DNA from: Eggerthellaceae bacterium
Lineage (GTDB): Bacteria > Actinomycetota > Coriobacteriia > Coriobacteriales > Eggerthellaceae
Reading direction: 5' to 3'
Assembly: GCA_015062605.1 (NCBI GenBank)
Contig: SUUI01000008.1
Span: 1-64,000 of the forward strand
DNA length: 64,000 nt
The position numbers and the translations under genes were made by a program. This document shows, in pieces, positions 8,527-18,001 of the stretch. Numbering within the stretch: position 1 is the first letter of the stretch; every line of letters begins with the position of its first letter. Under the pieces are notes generated by a model. That model did no database searches and was not told the origin of the DNA. It saw nothing but the letters and a program-made list of their open reading frames with translations.

Positions 8527-9387
8527 TTGCCAAACACGGATTACGAAAACGGATTGCAGCAGCTGCGAGCGGCCATCGATGCGGCGGATGCCGTCGTCCT
8601 CGGTGCGGGCGCGGGGCTCTCAACTGCCGCAGGTCTCACATATTCAGGCGAGCGCTTCGAGCGCCTGTTCGACGACTTCATCGCGAAATACGGCATCCGC
8701 GATATGTATTCCGGCGGGTTCTTTCCGTTTCCGTTGCCTGAAGAGCAATGGGCATGGTGGAGCCGGCACATCTGGTGTAACCGCTACGAGCCTGCGCCGA
8801 AGGATACGTATGGAAAGCTGCTGCGATTGCTCGCCGGCAAGGATTTCTTCGTCATCACGACGAATGTCGATCACCAGTTCCAACTGTCGGGCTTTCCGAA
8901 GGAGCGCCTGTTCTACACGCAGGGTGACTACGGTCTATGGCAGTGCAGCGAGCCATGCCACGACAAAACCTACGACAATTACGATACGGTGAAGCGCATG
9001 GTGGAAGAGCAGCGCGACATGCGCGTTCCGAGCGAGCTTTTGCCGTATTGCCCCGTGTGCGGCAAACCCATGGCCATGAATCTGCGCGCCGATGATACGT
9101 TCGTGGAGGATGCGGGTTGGCACGAGGCAGCCGGACGCTATCAGGATTATCTGGATGCGCACCAAAGCGGTAAGGTGCTCTTTCTTGAGCTGGGCGTTGG
9201 GGCGAACACGCCGATCATCATCAAGTACCCGTTCTGGCGCTTCACGTACGCCAATTCCGAGGCGGCGTATGCGTGCGTGAACTTGGGCTCGGCGTATGCT
9301 CCCGCAGAGATTCGCGAGCGGTCGATTCTCATCGATGCCGATATCGATCGGGTCCTCGATGACTTGCTCGCTGCTGGAGAAAGGTAG
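8527..9387 (+). CDS. Class M sirtuin (SirTM), NAD-dependent protein ADP-ribosyltransferase-type
   Basis: 286-aa Sir2-family protein with the NAD-binding motif GAGAGLSTAAGLTY near the N-terminus. Canonical sirtuins have a catalytic His in a conserved 'HG' before the zinc module. Here the equivalent stretch reads TQGDYGLWQC, with Gln in that place, and the earlier motif is TTNVDHQF. These are hallmarks of SirTM enzymes, which ADP-ribosylate proteins rather than deacylate them. Four Cys (CSEPC, CPVC) likely bind zinc. I prefer a TTG start at 8527, six nt after AAAGAGG. An ATG ten codons upstream (8497) lacks an SD. The macrodomain gene follows 9 bp later, the partnership expected for reversible ADP-ribosylation. 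Confidence 0.88.
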   Translation: MPNTDYENGLQQLRAAIDAADAVVLGAGAGLSTAAGLTYSGERFERLFDDFIAKYGIRDMYSGGFFPFPLPEEQWAWWSRHIWCNRYEPAPKDTYGKLLRLLAGKDFFVITTNVDHQFQLSGFPKERLFYTQGDYGLWQCSEPCHDKTYDNYDTVKRMVEEQRDMRVPSELLPYCPVCGKPMAMNLRADDTFVEDAGWHEAAGRYQDYLDAHQSGKVLFLELGVGANTPIIIKYPFWRFTYANSEAAYACVNLGSAYAPAEIRERSILIDADIDRVLDDLLAAGER

Positions 9388-9396
9388 GCTGATAGC

Positions 9397-10182
9397 ATGG
9401 AAAGTGCTCGCAAGGTTCAGTTACTCGAAAACCTCGTGGAAACGCTATGCGCCGAACGCGGGGAGCAGCTTCCTGCGGCTTCCGATGCCGATGGCCTCTG
9501 GACGGCGTTTCGCGCGCTCGTGAACACGCGTCCGCCGTGGCCTGCTTCCGGGGCGTTCCTCGCGGCGCAGGACGAACTGCTGCAAGGTGTCATCGAGGAG
9601 GCGGGTATTCGTACCATCGCCGATGCGGTTCAGTGCCCGGCGGATCCGCGCCTGCTGCTTTGGCGCGGCGATATCACGACGCTCGCCGTGGACGCCATCG
9701 TGAATGCCGCCAACAGCCAGATGCTCGGCTGCTGGGTGCCCGGCCATCACTGCATCGACAATGCCATCCACACGTTCGCGGGTGTGCAGCTGCGTTGTGA
9801 GTGCGCTCGCATCATAAAGGCCCAAGGGCACGAGGAGCCGACGGGCGCGGCGAAGATCACAGATGCATACAACCTGCCCGCGAAGCACGTCATCCACACG
9901 GTCGGGCCGATTGCCGGCGGGCGACCGTCCAAAGAGCATCGCGCGCTCCTTGCATCGTGCTATGAAAGCTGTCTTGACCTCGCTGCCGAAAATGGTCTCC
10001 ATTCCATCGCGTTCTGCTGCATCAGCACGGGCGTCTTCGGGTTCCCGCAGCGGGAGGCAGCCGAGATTGCGCTGCAGACCGTTCGCAATTGGCTCGCCGT
10101 GCACGATGCCGACATGAATGTCGTGTTCAACGTCTTCGGCAGTACCGATGAGCTGATCTATCGGGACTTGCTCGGCCTTTAG
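9397..10182 (+). CDS. Zinc-type macrodomain protein (protein ADP-ribose hydrolase)
   Basis: 261-aa protein with an N-terminal helical extension (about 85 residues) and a C-terminal macrodomain. Key motifs are LLWRGDITTLAVDAIVNAAN, the Zn-macro signature GCWVPGHHCIDNAIH (Cys plus two His as metal ligands), and the loop STGVFGFP. Enzymes of this class remove ADP-ribose from proteins and occur beside SirTM. No GcvH-like or lipoate-ligase genes adjoin the pair, unlike the extended operon of Staphylococcus and Streptococcus, so the target protein is not evident here. Expression is probably coupled to the sirtuin, 9 bp upstream. Confidence 0.9.
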   Translation: MESARKVQLLENLVETLCAERGEQLPAASDADGLWTAFRALVNTRPPWPASGAFLAAQDELLQGVIEEAGIRTIADAVQCPADPRLLLWRGDITTLAVDAIVNAANSQMLGCWVPGHHCIDNAIHTFAGVQLRCECARIIKAQGHEEPTGAAKITDAYNLPAKHVIHTVGPIAGGRPSKEHRALLASCYESCLDLAAENGLHSIAFCCISTGVFGFPQREAAEIALQTVRNWLAVHDADMNVVFNVFGSTDELIYRDLLGL

Positions 10183-10402
10183 CTGCGCCTGTCCCTTTTT
10201 CCGTACTCAAAACGCGAATCCTTTCAGCTTCCGAAATCGCTCTGAGAGGCTGCTCTAGTGTGCGGTCGGCATTCTTCGCGCGCGTATGTTGTACAATCGA
10301 GCCATACATTGAAACATCGGGAAAGACCCGCCATTCCGCCGCACAGACGCTGGACTGGTTTCGGGTCGCGATAATGACAGAAAGGGTGGGGAAGAAGGCA
10401 GC

Positions 10403-11950
10403 ATGCTGATAGGCATTCCAAAAGAACCTGCCGAGGGCCAGAAGCTGGTATCAGCGACCCCCGACACCTGCGGCAAGCTCATCAAGCTCGGCTACGACGT
10501 GTGCGTTGAAGCCGGCGCGGGCGATGCCGCGAACTATCCGGACAGCCAATACGAGGCTGCCGGGGCGAAGATCGTCAGCCGCGAAGAGGTATGGGGCGCC
10601 GATATCGTCACGTTCCTCGACACGCCTCCGGCAGATGAATTGGCGCTCGTCAAGCGCGGTGCGACGCTCATCGGCCGCATGAATCCGTGGGGCCGCGGCG
10701 AAGACATCGAGAAGTTCAAGGAGATGGGCGTCACGGCGCTCGCCATGGATGCCGTGCCGCGTCTGACGCGCGCACAGAGCCTTGACGTGCGCAGCTCCAT
10801 GATGAACGTGAGCGGTTATCGCGCCGTCATCGAAGCGGCAAACGAATTCGGCCGCACGTTCGCCGGCCAGGTCACTGCAGCCGGCAAGACGCAACCTGCC
10901 AAAGTCTACGTCATCGGCGTCGGCGTTGCGGGCCTTTCCGCCCTCGGAACCGCAGGCTCCATGGGTGCGGAGATCTATGCCACTGACGTGCGTCCCGAAG
11001 TCGCCGACCAGGTCGAATCGCTCGGCGGCACCTTCGTGGAGATCCCCGTTAAGCAGGAGAGCAAGGACGGCTACGCCAAGGCGCTCGACGAGGAGCAGCA
11101 GAAGCTCACGCTCGCGGTGTACACCGAGCAATGCGCGAAGAACGACATCATCATCACGACGGCCGCTGTCCCCGGTCGCCCCGCACCGCTGCTCATCACG
11201 GAAGAAGCCGTTGCGGGCATGAAGCCGGGCAGCATCATCGTCGACATGGGCGCATCTCCGCTCGGCGGCAACTGCGCGTTGTCGAAGCCGGGCGAGGTCG
11301 TCGTCACGGACAACGGCGTGAAGATCATCGGCTACATGGACCTGCCGAGCCGCATGCCCGGACAATCCAGCCAGCTTTACGGCCAGAACATCGTGAACTT
11401 CCTGAAGCTGTGCACGCCGGGTAAGGACGGCCAGCTCGTGCTCGACGAGGACGATGCGGTCGTGCGCGGCGTCACCGTGACGCTTGCAGGCGAGGGCATG
11501 TGGCCTCCGCCCCAAGTGCAGGTTTCGGTTGCCACGGCGAAGAAGGACGAGCCCGAAGCCGCCGCTTCCGCACCCGAACCCGAGAAATCCGCCGTGGCGA
11601 AGCACTGGTGGAAGGTCCTCGCGGCGCTCATCCTCATGCTGCTCGTGCTCTTCGCGCCCGCATCCATGCAGGCGCACTTCATGGTGTTCGCACTTGCGTG
11701 CGTCGTCGGCTTCTACGTCATCACGAACGTCACGCATTCGCTGCACACGCCGCTCATGTCCGAGACGAACGCCATCTCAGGCATCATCGTCGTCGGTGCG
11801 GTGCTGCAGGTGGTGACCGGCCTCGTTACGGGCAATACGGTCATCGTCGTGCTGTCCGCCATCGCGTTGGCGATAGCTTCCATCAACATCTTCGGCGGCT
11901 TCTTGGTGACGCGCCGAATGCTGAAGATGTTCGAAAGGAGCTCTGAGTAG
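10403..11950 (+). CDS. pntA: NAD(P) transhydrogenase subunit alpha
   Basis: 515-aa alpha subunit of the proton-translocating transhydrogenase, which reduces NADP+ with NADH using the proton motive force. The N-terminal half is the NAD(H)-binding domain I, with the Rossmann motif [20 protein letters not shown] near residue 173. After an Ala/Pro/Glu linker at about 375-395 come four TM helices (starting [20 protein letters not shown]). It is therefore the fused single-chain type rather than split PntAA/PntAB. The start (MLIGIPKEP) is canonical, with AAGG-rich sequence upstream. pntB begins two bases after the stop. Confidence 0.96.
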   Translation: MLIGIPKEPAEGQKLVSATPDTCGKLIKLGYDVCVEAGAGDAANYPDSQYEAAGAKIVSREEVWGADIVTFLDTPPADELALVKRGATLIGRMNPWGRGEDIEKFKEMGVTALAMDAVPRLTRAQSLDVRSSMMNVSGYRAVIEAANEFGRTFAGQVTAAGKTQPAKVYVIGVGVAGLSALGTAGSMGAEIYATDVRPEVADQVESLGGTFVEIPVKQESKDGYAKALDEEQQKLTLAVYTEQCAKNDIIITTAAVPGRPAPLLITEEAVAGMKPGSIIVDMGASPLGGNCALSKPGEVVVTDNGVKIIGYMDLPSRMPGQSSQLYGQNIVNFLKLCTPGKDGQLVLDEDDAVVRGVTVTLAGEGMWPPPQVQVSVATAKKDEPEAAASAPEPEKSAVAKHWWKVLAALILMLLVLFAPASMQAHFMVFALACVVGFYVITNVTHSLHTPLMSETNAISGIIVVGAVLQVVTGLVTGNTVIVVLSAIALAIASINIFGGFLVTRRMLKMFERSSE

Positions 11951-11952
11951 CC

Positions 11953-13374
11953 ATGGAGAATCTGCTTTCAAGCTTCCAGGCGATAGCCTATATCCTGGCT
12001 GCGCTCCTGTTCATCCTCGCGCTTGCCGGCCTTTCGCAGCAGAAGAGCGCTGCGCGCGGTAACACGCTCGGCATCATCGGCATGGCCGTCGCGCTCGTCG
12101 TCGTCATCGTGGTGGCGCTTGCGGGAAGCGGCAGCCATCTTCTGACGGCCATCTGCATCTTCGTCGTGACGATTGCCATCGGCGCGGTCATCGGCGTCTG
12201 GCGCGCCAAGAGCGTCCAGATGACCGAGATGCCCCAACTCGTGGCCATGCTGCACTCGTTCGTCGGCGCAGCGGCTGTGCTCGTGGGCTTCAACTCGTTT
12301 TTGGCGACCCCGGGTGCCAATACTCCCGAAAACGCCTACCATCTGGGCGAAGTCGGCCTGGCCGTCTTCATCGGCGCCGTGACGCTCACCGGTTCCATCG
12401 TGGCATTCCTCAAGCTGTCCGCCAAGATCTCCGGCAAGCCGCTCACGCTGCCTGGCCGCAACATCCTGAATCTCGTGGCCTGCATCGCGTGCATCGCCTG
12501 CATCGGCTGGCTCATCACCACGCGCGGCGTTGAGGCCGGTCTCGTGCCGCTCGTCATCATCACGGTCGTCTCGCTTCTGCTCGGCGCGCATCTCGTGCTC
12601 GCCATCGGCGGCGGAGACATGCCCGTCGTCGTGTCCATGCTCAACAGCTACTCCGGTTGGGCGGCTGCCATGGCTGGCTTCACGCTGGGCAATGACCTGC
12701 TCATCATCACCGGCGCGCTTGTCGGTTCTTCCGGCGCGTACCTCTCGTACATCATGTGCAAGGGCATGAACCGCTCGTTCATCAGCGTCATCCTCGGCGG
12801 CTTCGGCGAAGGTGCCACGAAGGGCGGCGGCGAAGCGAAGGATTACGGCACGCATACCGAGATCGACGCGGAAGGCGCGGCGCTCGCGTTGAAGAACGCG
12901 AAACGCGTCGTCATCACGCCGGGCTACGGCATGGCCACCGCCCAGGCGCAGTTCCCGGTCGCCGATCTCGCGCGCAAGCTGCAGGCCATGGGCGTCGATG
13001 TGAAGTTCGGCATCCATCCTGTTGCCGGTCGTATGCCGGGCCACATGAACGTGCTGCTCGCCGAGGCGAAGGTGCCCTACGACAGCGTATATGAGATGGA
13101 CGAGATCAACGACGATTTCGGCGACGTGGATGTCGTGCTTGTCATCGGCGCGAACGACACGGTCAATCCGTCGGCGCTCACCGAGCCCGATTCGCCCATT
13201 GCCGGCATGCCGGTTCTGCGCGTGTGGGAAGCCGAGCAGGTCATCGCGTTCAAGCGCAAGATGGGCAATGCGGGTTACTCTGGCGTGGTGAACCCGCTGT
13301 TCTACAACGACAACACGGACATGCTCCTTGGCGATGCCAAGGCTTCCGTGGAAGCGATCATCGCGGCACTGTAA
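11953..13374 (+). CDS. pntB: NAD(P) transhydrogenase subunit beta
   Basis: 473-aa beta subunit. About nine TM helices form the proton channel (residues 1-270). A C-terminal NADP(H)-binding domain III starts at about 300 with [17 protein letters not shown], then [20 protein letters not shown] and [12 protein letters not shown]. Length matches the family (about 460). With pntA it makes a complete membrane enzyme supplying NADPH. The strong antisense open frames opposite pntAB are codon-bias shadows. Confidence 0.96.
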   Translation: MENLLSSFQAIAYILAALLFILALAGLSQQKSAARGNTLGIIGMAVALVVVIVVALAGSGSHLLTAICIFVVTIAIGAVIGVWRAKSVQMTEMPQLVAMLHSFVGAAAVLVGFNSFLATPGANTPENAYHLGEVGLAVFIGAVTLTGSIVAFLKLSAKISGKPLTLPGRNILNLVACIACIACIGWLITTRGVEAGLVPLVIITVVSLLLGAHLVLAIGGGDMPVVVSMLNSYSGWAAAMAGFTLGNDLLIITGALVGSSGAYLSYIMCKGMNRSFISVILGGFGEGATKGGGEAKDYGTHTEIDAEGAALALKNAKRVVITPGYGMATAQAQFPVADLARKLQAMGVDVKFGIHPVAGRMPGHMNVLLAEAKVPYDSVYEMDEINDDFGDVDVVLVIGANDTVNPSALTEPDSPIAGMPVLRVWEAEQVIAFKRKMGNAGYSGVVNPLFYNDNTDMLLGDAKASVEAIIAAL

Positions 13375-13428
13375 GCCACGCGATCGTTCCCTTTGAGATC
13401 GCCATCACGCGATCGTCATTGAAAACAC

Positions 13429-13470
13429 AAGGCGGCGAGCTTTCGGGCCCGCTGCCTTTGTTCTTGTTGT
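13429..13470. terminator. Terminator between pntB and the convergent redox operon
   Basis: Arms AAGGCGGCG (13429-13437) and CGCTGCCTT (13450-13458) pair over 9 bp with one G-T wobble and a 12-nt loop, followed by TGTTCTTGTT. On the minus strand the stem is followed by GTGTTTTC, so it may serve both convergent units. An 11-bp direct repeat (CACGCGATCGT at 13377 and 13407) precedes it. Confidence 0.55.
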
Positions 13471-13514
13471 GCGTGATTCGTCAGGGTTGCCGCATGTGCG
13501 CGGATGCCAGTGTG

Positions 13515-14207
13515 CTATGTGCCCGGTGTTTGGGAATCGGCGCGGTTCGGTTTCCTTCCGAGCGCCACGCGCAGTGCATGGAAGATTACGGCCACGAAAA
13601 CGCCTGCCGCAGTCCACAAGGCGCATGCGAGCAGGACGTTCGGCATTCCTGCGGCAAACTGCACGCTGCCCGTCAGGTAAGCGGGAAGGTTCAGCTGTAC
13701 GAAGGAGATCACGCCGAGAGCGGCTACAACCGCGACGAGCGCATACACAGCGATTCGCGCTGCCGGCTGCATCGTGCGGATGCGACCACTCGTGAAAACG
13801 CTTCTCATTTGGAGCCCCGCGTGCGCTGCGGCGAAGGCGAACATCCAATAGGAGCACAGCATGTGAGCCTGGCGTGCGATGGCGGTGCCGGGAAGCGCGG
13901 GCAGGAATGCGAGCGCATGCTTTGAAAGGATGACGGCGCTTACGGCCTGCCCGACCAGACAGGCAACAAGGCCGACGATGACGATGGCGCGAATGACGCG
14001 CAACGCCGACCAACGCCCCCGTGCCAGCGTTGCGAACCAGCGGCGATTCAGGACGAGGTGCACGCACATAAGCACGATGAGCGCGATGCCCAAGAACTCG
14101 TGCGGCGCCTCTTCAACGAGTGCGGTCGCCATCACGAGCACGAGTATGACGGCCAAGAGAATGTCGACCGTCATACGTGCGAATCTTTTGTTGCCTGAGC
14201 GTGCCAT
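13515..14207 (-). CDS. DUF4405-like membrane protein
   Basis: 230-aa membrane protein with five or six hydrophobic helices. Paired histidines lie in membrane contexts: HEFLGIALIVLMCVHLVLNR near 35-54 and QAHMLCSYWMFAFAAAHAG near 120. This pattern matches DUF4405/cytochrome b561-like four-helix heme proteins, so heme binding is plausible. SD GAGGCAATAACA precedes the ATG. It is the last gene of the minus-strand redox cluster and may pass electrons to or from its flavodoxins, by inference. Confidence 0.7.
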   Translation of the reverse strand: MARSGNKRFARMTVDILLAVILVLVMATALVEEAPHEFLGIALIVLMCVHLVLNRRWFATLARGRWSALRVIRAIVIVGLVACLVGQAVSAVILSKHALAFLPALPGTAIARQAHMLCSYWMFAFAAAHAGLQMRSVFTSGRIRTMQPAARIAVYALVAVVAALGVISFVQLNLPAYLTGSVQFAAGMPNVLLACALWTAAGVFVAVIFHALRVALGRKPNRADSQTPGT

Positions 14208-14300
14208 TGTTATTGCCTCATCAATGATTCGGTTCCTAGGCGGGGTGATGATTTGGAAGGGCGGCGTTTACATCGTCCACATGCTGAGAGGAGCACCGCG

Positions 14301-14825
14301 CTATGCCATCTTCTTCGCCCAGGCGGCCGCCTTGTCGCGCGATTCTGCAGCGCGGTTCCCTGTGATGGAAAGCCCCTTTTCGATTGTAGCGCCTTTGCAG
14401 ATCTTCTTCAGGTGCTTTTCGGAGCCGCCCATACCTGAGCCTTCGTTCGTGCAGAAGGGCACGATGCGCTTGCCCGTCAGGTCGTAATGCTCCAGGAACG
14501 TGAACACGCACATCGGGCAGGTGCCCCACCAGTTGGGATATCCGAGGAAGATCGTGTCGTAGTCATCGATGGAAAGGCCTGCATCCTCAAGATAGCGCGC
14601 AAGTTCGGGACGAGCATCGGCCTGCAGCTCGGCTTTCGCCTCGTCGATGCACTTGTAGTAGTCCGCATCGTACTGTTTGACCGTTTCGATCTCGAAAAGG
14701 TCGCCGCCGACGGCTTCAGCTACGAACTCGGCCACACGCTCGGTGTTGCCCTTTTTCAGGTTCTTTATGCTTCCTGACCAGTAGTTTTCTCCCTTGCGGG
14801 AGTAGTAGGCGATGAGATTTGCCAT
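14301..14825 (-). CDS. Flavodoxin
   Basis: 174-aa cytoplasmic flavodoxin, an FMN electron carrier. The phosphate-binding region begins LIAYYSRKGENYWSG, and the later FMN loop is FLGYPNWWGTCP, typical of the flavodoxin_4-like group. The start at 14825 is chosen because GAGAAAGG lies 6 nt upstream. An upstream ATG would add 13 residues without an SD. It sits 70 bp after a second, exported flavodoxin, suggesting a pair working on each side of the membrane. Confidence 0.88.
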   Translation of the reverse strand: MANLIAYYSRKGENYWSGSIKNLKKGNTERVAEFVAEAVGGDLFEIETVKQYDADYYKCIDEAKAELQADARPELARYLEDAGLSIDDYDTIFLGYPNWWGTCPMCVFTFLEHYDLTGKRIVPFCTNEGSGMGGSEKHLKKICKGATIEKGLSITGNRAAESRDKAAAWAKKMA

Positions 14826-14895
14826 GAGATTCCTTTCTCCGGGAAAGCGTTGATTGCCAGACAATGCCGATTATCGGATTGTGGAAAACGCCAGA

Positions 14896-15552
14896 TCAGA
14901 GGCCTAAACCAGCGTACCACTCATCGATTTTGTCGAGCGAGTTGGCGACTTCGCTGCCGCGTATGGCGAGACCCTTGAGGACCTTTGCGCCCGTCATTTT
15001 GCCCAAGTCGTCGTAGGTGCCGCTGTCGCCGGACCCTTCGTGGCTGTTGAACGGGATGACGGTTTTTCCTGTCCAATCGTGGTCGTTGACGAAGCCTTGC
15101 GTAATCATAGGAAGCTTGTACCACCAGATGGGATAGCCCACGAAGATGGTGTCGTACTCATCCCAGTTCTGCACCGGATTGGCGATTTCGGGATAGACGC
15201 CGTCGTTCTGCTCCTGCTTTGCTCGGTCGATGCATGCGTTGTAATCCTCCGGATAGGGGTCAGCTGCCTGAATGCGATAGATTTCCGCGCCGGAAAGCGT
15301 GCTCAGGCGCTCCGCCATCTTCAACGTGTTGCCCGACCACGACCACAAAACAATCAGGCTCTTGCCTTTTGCGGACGAACCCGAGGACGCGCCCGAGGAT
15401 GTTGACGATGAGGATGATGGGGAAGCAGTTGACGAGCTCCCCGAAGAAGCCGGCTTGCTGTTCGAGCATCCGACGAGGCCGAGCACGGCGCTTGCGGCCA
15501 TGATGCCCGTCATGCCGATGAACGACCTTCTGCTGACTGGCATGTGGTTCAT
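14896..15552 (-). CDS. Exported flavodoxin-like lipoprotein (Tat signal)
   Basis: 218-aa flavodoxin domain behind an export signal. The N-terminus carries a twin-arginine motif (SRRSFIG), a hydrophobic stretch and a lipobox ending LVGC, then a long Ser-rich linker (about residues 35-62). The domain retains LWSWSGNTLKMAERL for FMN phosphate and the loop FVGYPIWWYKLP. Tat export would let it fold with FMN inside the cell before anchoring outside. The start at 15552 follows AAGGAGAAAGAAC. Confidence 0.88.
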   Translation of the reverse strand: MNHMPVSRRSFIGMTGIMAASAVLGLVGCSNSKPASSGSSSTASPSSSSSTSSGASSGSSAKGKSLIVLWSWSGNTLKMAERLSTLSGAEIYRIQAADPYPEDYNACIDRAKQEQNDGVYPEIANPVQNWDEYDTIFVGYPIWWYKLPMITQGFVNDHDWTGKTVIPFNSHEGSGDSGTYDDLGKMTGAKVLKGLAIRGSEVANSLDKIDEWYAGLGL

Positions 15553-15625
15553 GTTCTTTCTCCTTTTCGTACGCATGGCGACTGTGTGAGTTGCCGCGGT
15601 TTTCCTTCTTGCATTAGCGCAGGCT

Positions 15626-16171
15626 TCAGCGCAGCGAGAATGTCACATCGACATCTCCCTGGCCGAACGCTGCGAGTAAATCTTCGCGGGTGGCACCATC
15701 GATATGAGCGAGCCGTGTGAAGCTCCACGTATTCGTGTCGTAATACACGGTGATCTGGTTGCCCTGGTAGAGGATGACGTCTCCCGGCTGCGTGGTTATC
15801 TGCTCGTCGTTCGTCGGCAGGCTCGTGCCCAACGGTCCGACCTTCTCGAAGTTGCCGTAATCGTGCAGGGAGAGCGTCAGAGGCCCGCCCTTCAGCAGCT
15901 CTGCGAAGGCTTTTGCTGACGAATTATCTTCGAATGACGCGTCGAACGTCGTTCCGTTCGCGGTGATGGTGAGTACGGGTTCCTCCTGCGCCGTTTTGCT
16001 GTCCGTTGCTTGCTGAGCCGATGGCGCCGAAGAGGTTGCGGGCTGCGACGGCTGCGAGGCTTGCTTTGAAGCACCCGAAGCGTCACATGCCGATAGCGCA
16101 AGCGTTGCGGCCAGCAATAACGCGAGGCAAAGTGATGTGCGACCAACCGATGTGCGCAGCCTTGCCGTCAT
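15626..16171 (-). CDS. Cyclophilin-like domain lipoprotein
   Basis: 181-aa predicted lipoprotein. A signal sequence (SLCLALLLAATLALSAC) ends in a lipobox Cys, followed by a Gln/Ser/Ala-rich linker and a C-terminal domain of about 115 residues. Motifs such as LTLSLHDYGNFEKVGPLGTS, GDVILYQGNQITVYYD and WSFTRLAHI are typical of the cyclophilin-like (AF2212-type) domain often found beside flavodoxins and reductases. Its ATG overlaps the stop of the upstream CMD-cupin gene (TAATG), indicating coupling. Confidence 0.8.
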   Translation of the reverse strand: MTARLRTSVGRTSLCLALLLAATLALSACDASGASKQASQPSQPATSSAPSAQQATDSKTAQEEPVLTITANGTTFDASFEDNSSAKAFAELLKGGPLTLSLHDYGNFEKVGPLGTSLPTNDEQITTQPGDVILYQGNQITVYYDTNTWSFTRLAHIDGATREDLLAAFGQGDVDVTFSLR

Positions 16172-16941
16172 TATGCCAGCTTTCCGTAATCTTCGTCCGA
16201 AACGGGCTCCAACCACTCGTTGCTCGCGCTTTCGCCGGGTACTTCGATGGCGAGGTGCGAGAACCATGAATCGGGCGCCGCCCCGTGCCAGTGCTTCACG
16301 CCTGCGGGGATGTTGATCACCGTGCCCGGCGCCATCGGAACGGCTTCCTTGCCCCATTCCTGGTAATAGCCGCGCCCTCCGACGCAGATGAGCATCTGAC
16401 CGCCGCCCTTCTCCGCATGATGGATGTGCCAGTTGTTGCGGCAGCCGGGTTCGAAGGTCACGTTGAATACCGGCACCTGCTCGGTCGAGAGGGGAGCGAG
16501 GTAACTCTGACCCACGAAGAACTGCGCGAATGCGTCATTCGGCTGTCCGATGGGGAAGGGCATCTCCTTCGCGTGTGCGCGCATGGCAGCATCCTCAAAG
16601 GGAAGGTCGCCTTCGTCAGGCTCCCACACGGTCTTCGCGAGATTGAAGACGGCCCATGCCTTCGGCCAACCTGCGTAAAACGCCACATGGGTGATGATCG
16701 CCGCGATCTCGCGCTGGGACACGCCATGGGCTTTCGCATTTTGCAGGTGATACACCAAAGACGAATCGGTGATGCCGGATGACATCAGCGCTACAACCGT
16801 GATGATGCAGCGGGTTTTGACATCGATGTCCTGATTGTTCCAGTCTTCTCCGAACAGTACGTCGTCGTTGTAATGGGCGAACTCAGGGGCGAATTCCCCC
16901 AGTTGGTTGCGTCCTGCCGTCTGCGTGATCTTAGCTGCCAT
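16171..16941 (-). CDS. Carboxymuconolactone decarboxylase-like protein fused to a cupin
   Basis: 256-aa two-domain protein. Residues about 20-110 are a CMD/AhpD-like helical domain (KTRCIITVVALMSSGI, then ITHVAFYAGWPKAWAVFNLAK), but without the CxxC of peroxidase-type AhpD. Residues about 150-240 are a cupin with metal-ligand-type motifs FEPGCRNNWHIHHAEKGGGQ and GVKHWHGAAP. Such fusions are annotated as CMD-family proteins of uncertain reaction. SD AAAGGAGG is clear. It lies 16 bp after the aldo/keto reductase. Confidence 0.88.
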   Translation of the reverse strand: MAAKITQTAGRNQLGEFAPEFAHYNDDVLFGEDWNNQDIDVKTRCIITVVALMSSGITDSSLVYHLQNAKAHGVSQREIAAIITHVAFYAGWPKAWAVFNLAKTVWEPDEGDLPFEDAAMRAHAKEMPFPIGQPNDAFAQFFVGQSYLAPLSTEQVPVFNVTFEPGCRNNWHIHHAEKGGGQMLICVGGRGYYQEWGKEAVPMAPGTVINIPAGVKHWHGAAPDSWFSHLAIEVPGESASNEWLEPVSDEDYGKLA

Positions 16942-16957
16942 TGTTTAAATGCCTCCT

Positions 16958-17929
16958 TTAGTACCAGTCGTGCTTTTCATGGCGATCGAGTGCGGTGATG
17001 CGCTGCATTTCGTCGTCAGATAATGCGAATCCGTGGATGTTCAAATCTTCTGCTATATGGTCGGGATTGCCCGAACCGGGGATCACGATGATTCCTCGTT
17101 GCCGATTCCATCGGAGAATCACCTGCGGGATGGATACGCCGTGCGCATCGGCTATGGTTCTCAGCGTTGAGTCTGCCAAAAGTTCGGTGTTATGGCCTCG
17201 TCCTCCAAGTGGGTACCAGCCTTGCATCGCAATGCCCAGATCCTGGATGTAGGGTACCACGCCCTGCCCCTGGTAGTAAGGATGGATCTCGTTTTGTACC
17301 AGGGCGGGTACGGTGTCAACCTTCGGAAGGAAGTCCTCCAGCTCTTCAACGTACCAATTCGAAAGCCCGATGCTGCGCACCGTTCCTGCTGCGACAGCCT
17401 TTTCCATAGCCTTGTATGCTTCAACATCTCCAGCGCCAGGATGATGCAAGAGCAGCAGGTCGATATAACCTATATCGAGCGTATCGAGTGCTTGTTGAAT
17501 CGCTCGCTCCGGATCTGCGAATTGATTCGGATAGAGCTTCGTCGTCACGAACAGTTCCTCGCGAGGCACACCGCATGTGCGAACGCCTTCGCCGACGGCA
17601 TCCTCGTTGTGATACATGTAGGCGGTATCGATGAGACGTCCTCCAGACGAGGCGAGCGAATGTATGGAACCCACGCAGGTCGCGAAATCGAGCGAATAGG
17701 TGCCGAGACCCTGCGTGGGCATCTCATAACCGCTGTTGAGCGTTATCGTTCGCGGCAATTCGGCCACGGCGATCTCGGAGCCGGGCGCATCTTTTGAACT
17801 GCTGCCTGTTTGTTGGGATGATTTCGTCCCTGTTTTCGTGCGCACTGAAGCGCATCCCGCGAGCGCGAATGCGCTTGCCAACCCAAGGCATACGAACGAG
17901 CGCCTGTTAAGCATGGGTGAGTGATTCAT
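16958..17929 (-). CDS. Aldo/keto reductase with N-terminal export/lipoprotein signal
   Basis: 323-aa NADPH-type aldo/keto reductase. The catalytic tetrad is recognisable: Asp and Tyr in LIDTAYMYHNE, Lys in TTKLYPNQ and His in LLLLHHPG. The cofactor-binding end has VIPGSGNPDHIAEDLNI. Unusually for this normally cytoplasmic enzyme it begins with NRRSFVCLGLASAFALAGC, a Tat-like motif plus lipobox. A pre-loaded nicotinamide cofactor would have to be exported with it. A Ser/Thr/Gln linker follows. It lies between the alpha/beta hydrolase and the CMD-cupin gene. No clear SD is seen before the ATG. Confidence 0.88.
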   Translation of the reverse strand: MNHSPMLNRRSFVCLGLASAFALAGCASVRTKTGTKSSQQTGSSSKDAPGSEIAVAELPRTITLNSGYEMPTQGLGTYSLDFATCVGSIHSLASSGGRLIDTAYMYHNEDAVGEGVRTCGVPREELFVTTKLYPNQFADPERAIQQALDTLDIGYIDLLLLHHPGAGDVEAYKAMEKAVAAGTVRSIGLSNWYVEELEDFLPKVDTVPALVQNEIHPYYQGQGVVPYIQDLGIAMQGWYPLGGRGHNTELLADSTLRTIADAHGVSIPQVILRWNRQRGIIVIPGSGNPDHIAEDLNIHGFALSDDEMQRITALDRHEKHDWY

Positions 17930-18001
17930 GCTATACGGCTTTCTGCGCGCATGGTCTGTTTTCGGGATACGTTCATCTGCTGCTTCGAATTGTGAGCGCT
18001 T

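Noticed and set aside
10451-13044. Two long open frames (431 and 358 codons) antisense to pntA and pntB
   Set aside because: Their products are His/Arg/Asp-rich with no domain pattern. They arise because GC-rich codon bias on the plus strand removes stops from the complementary frame.
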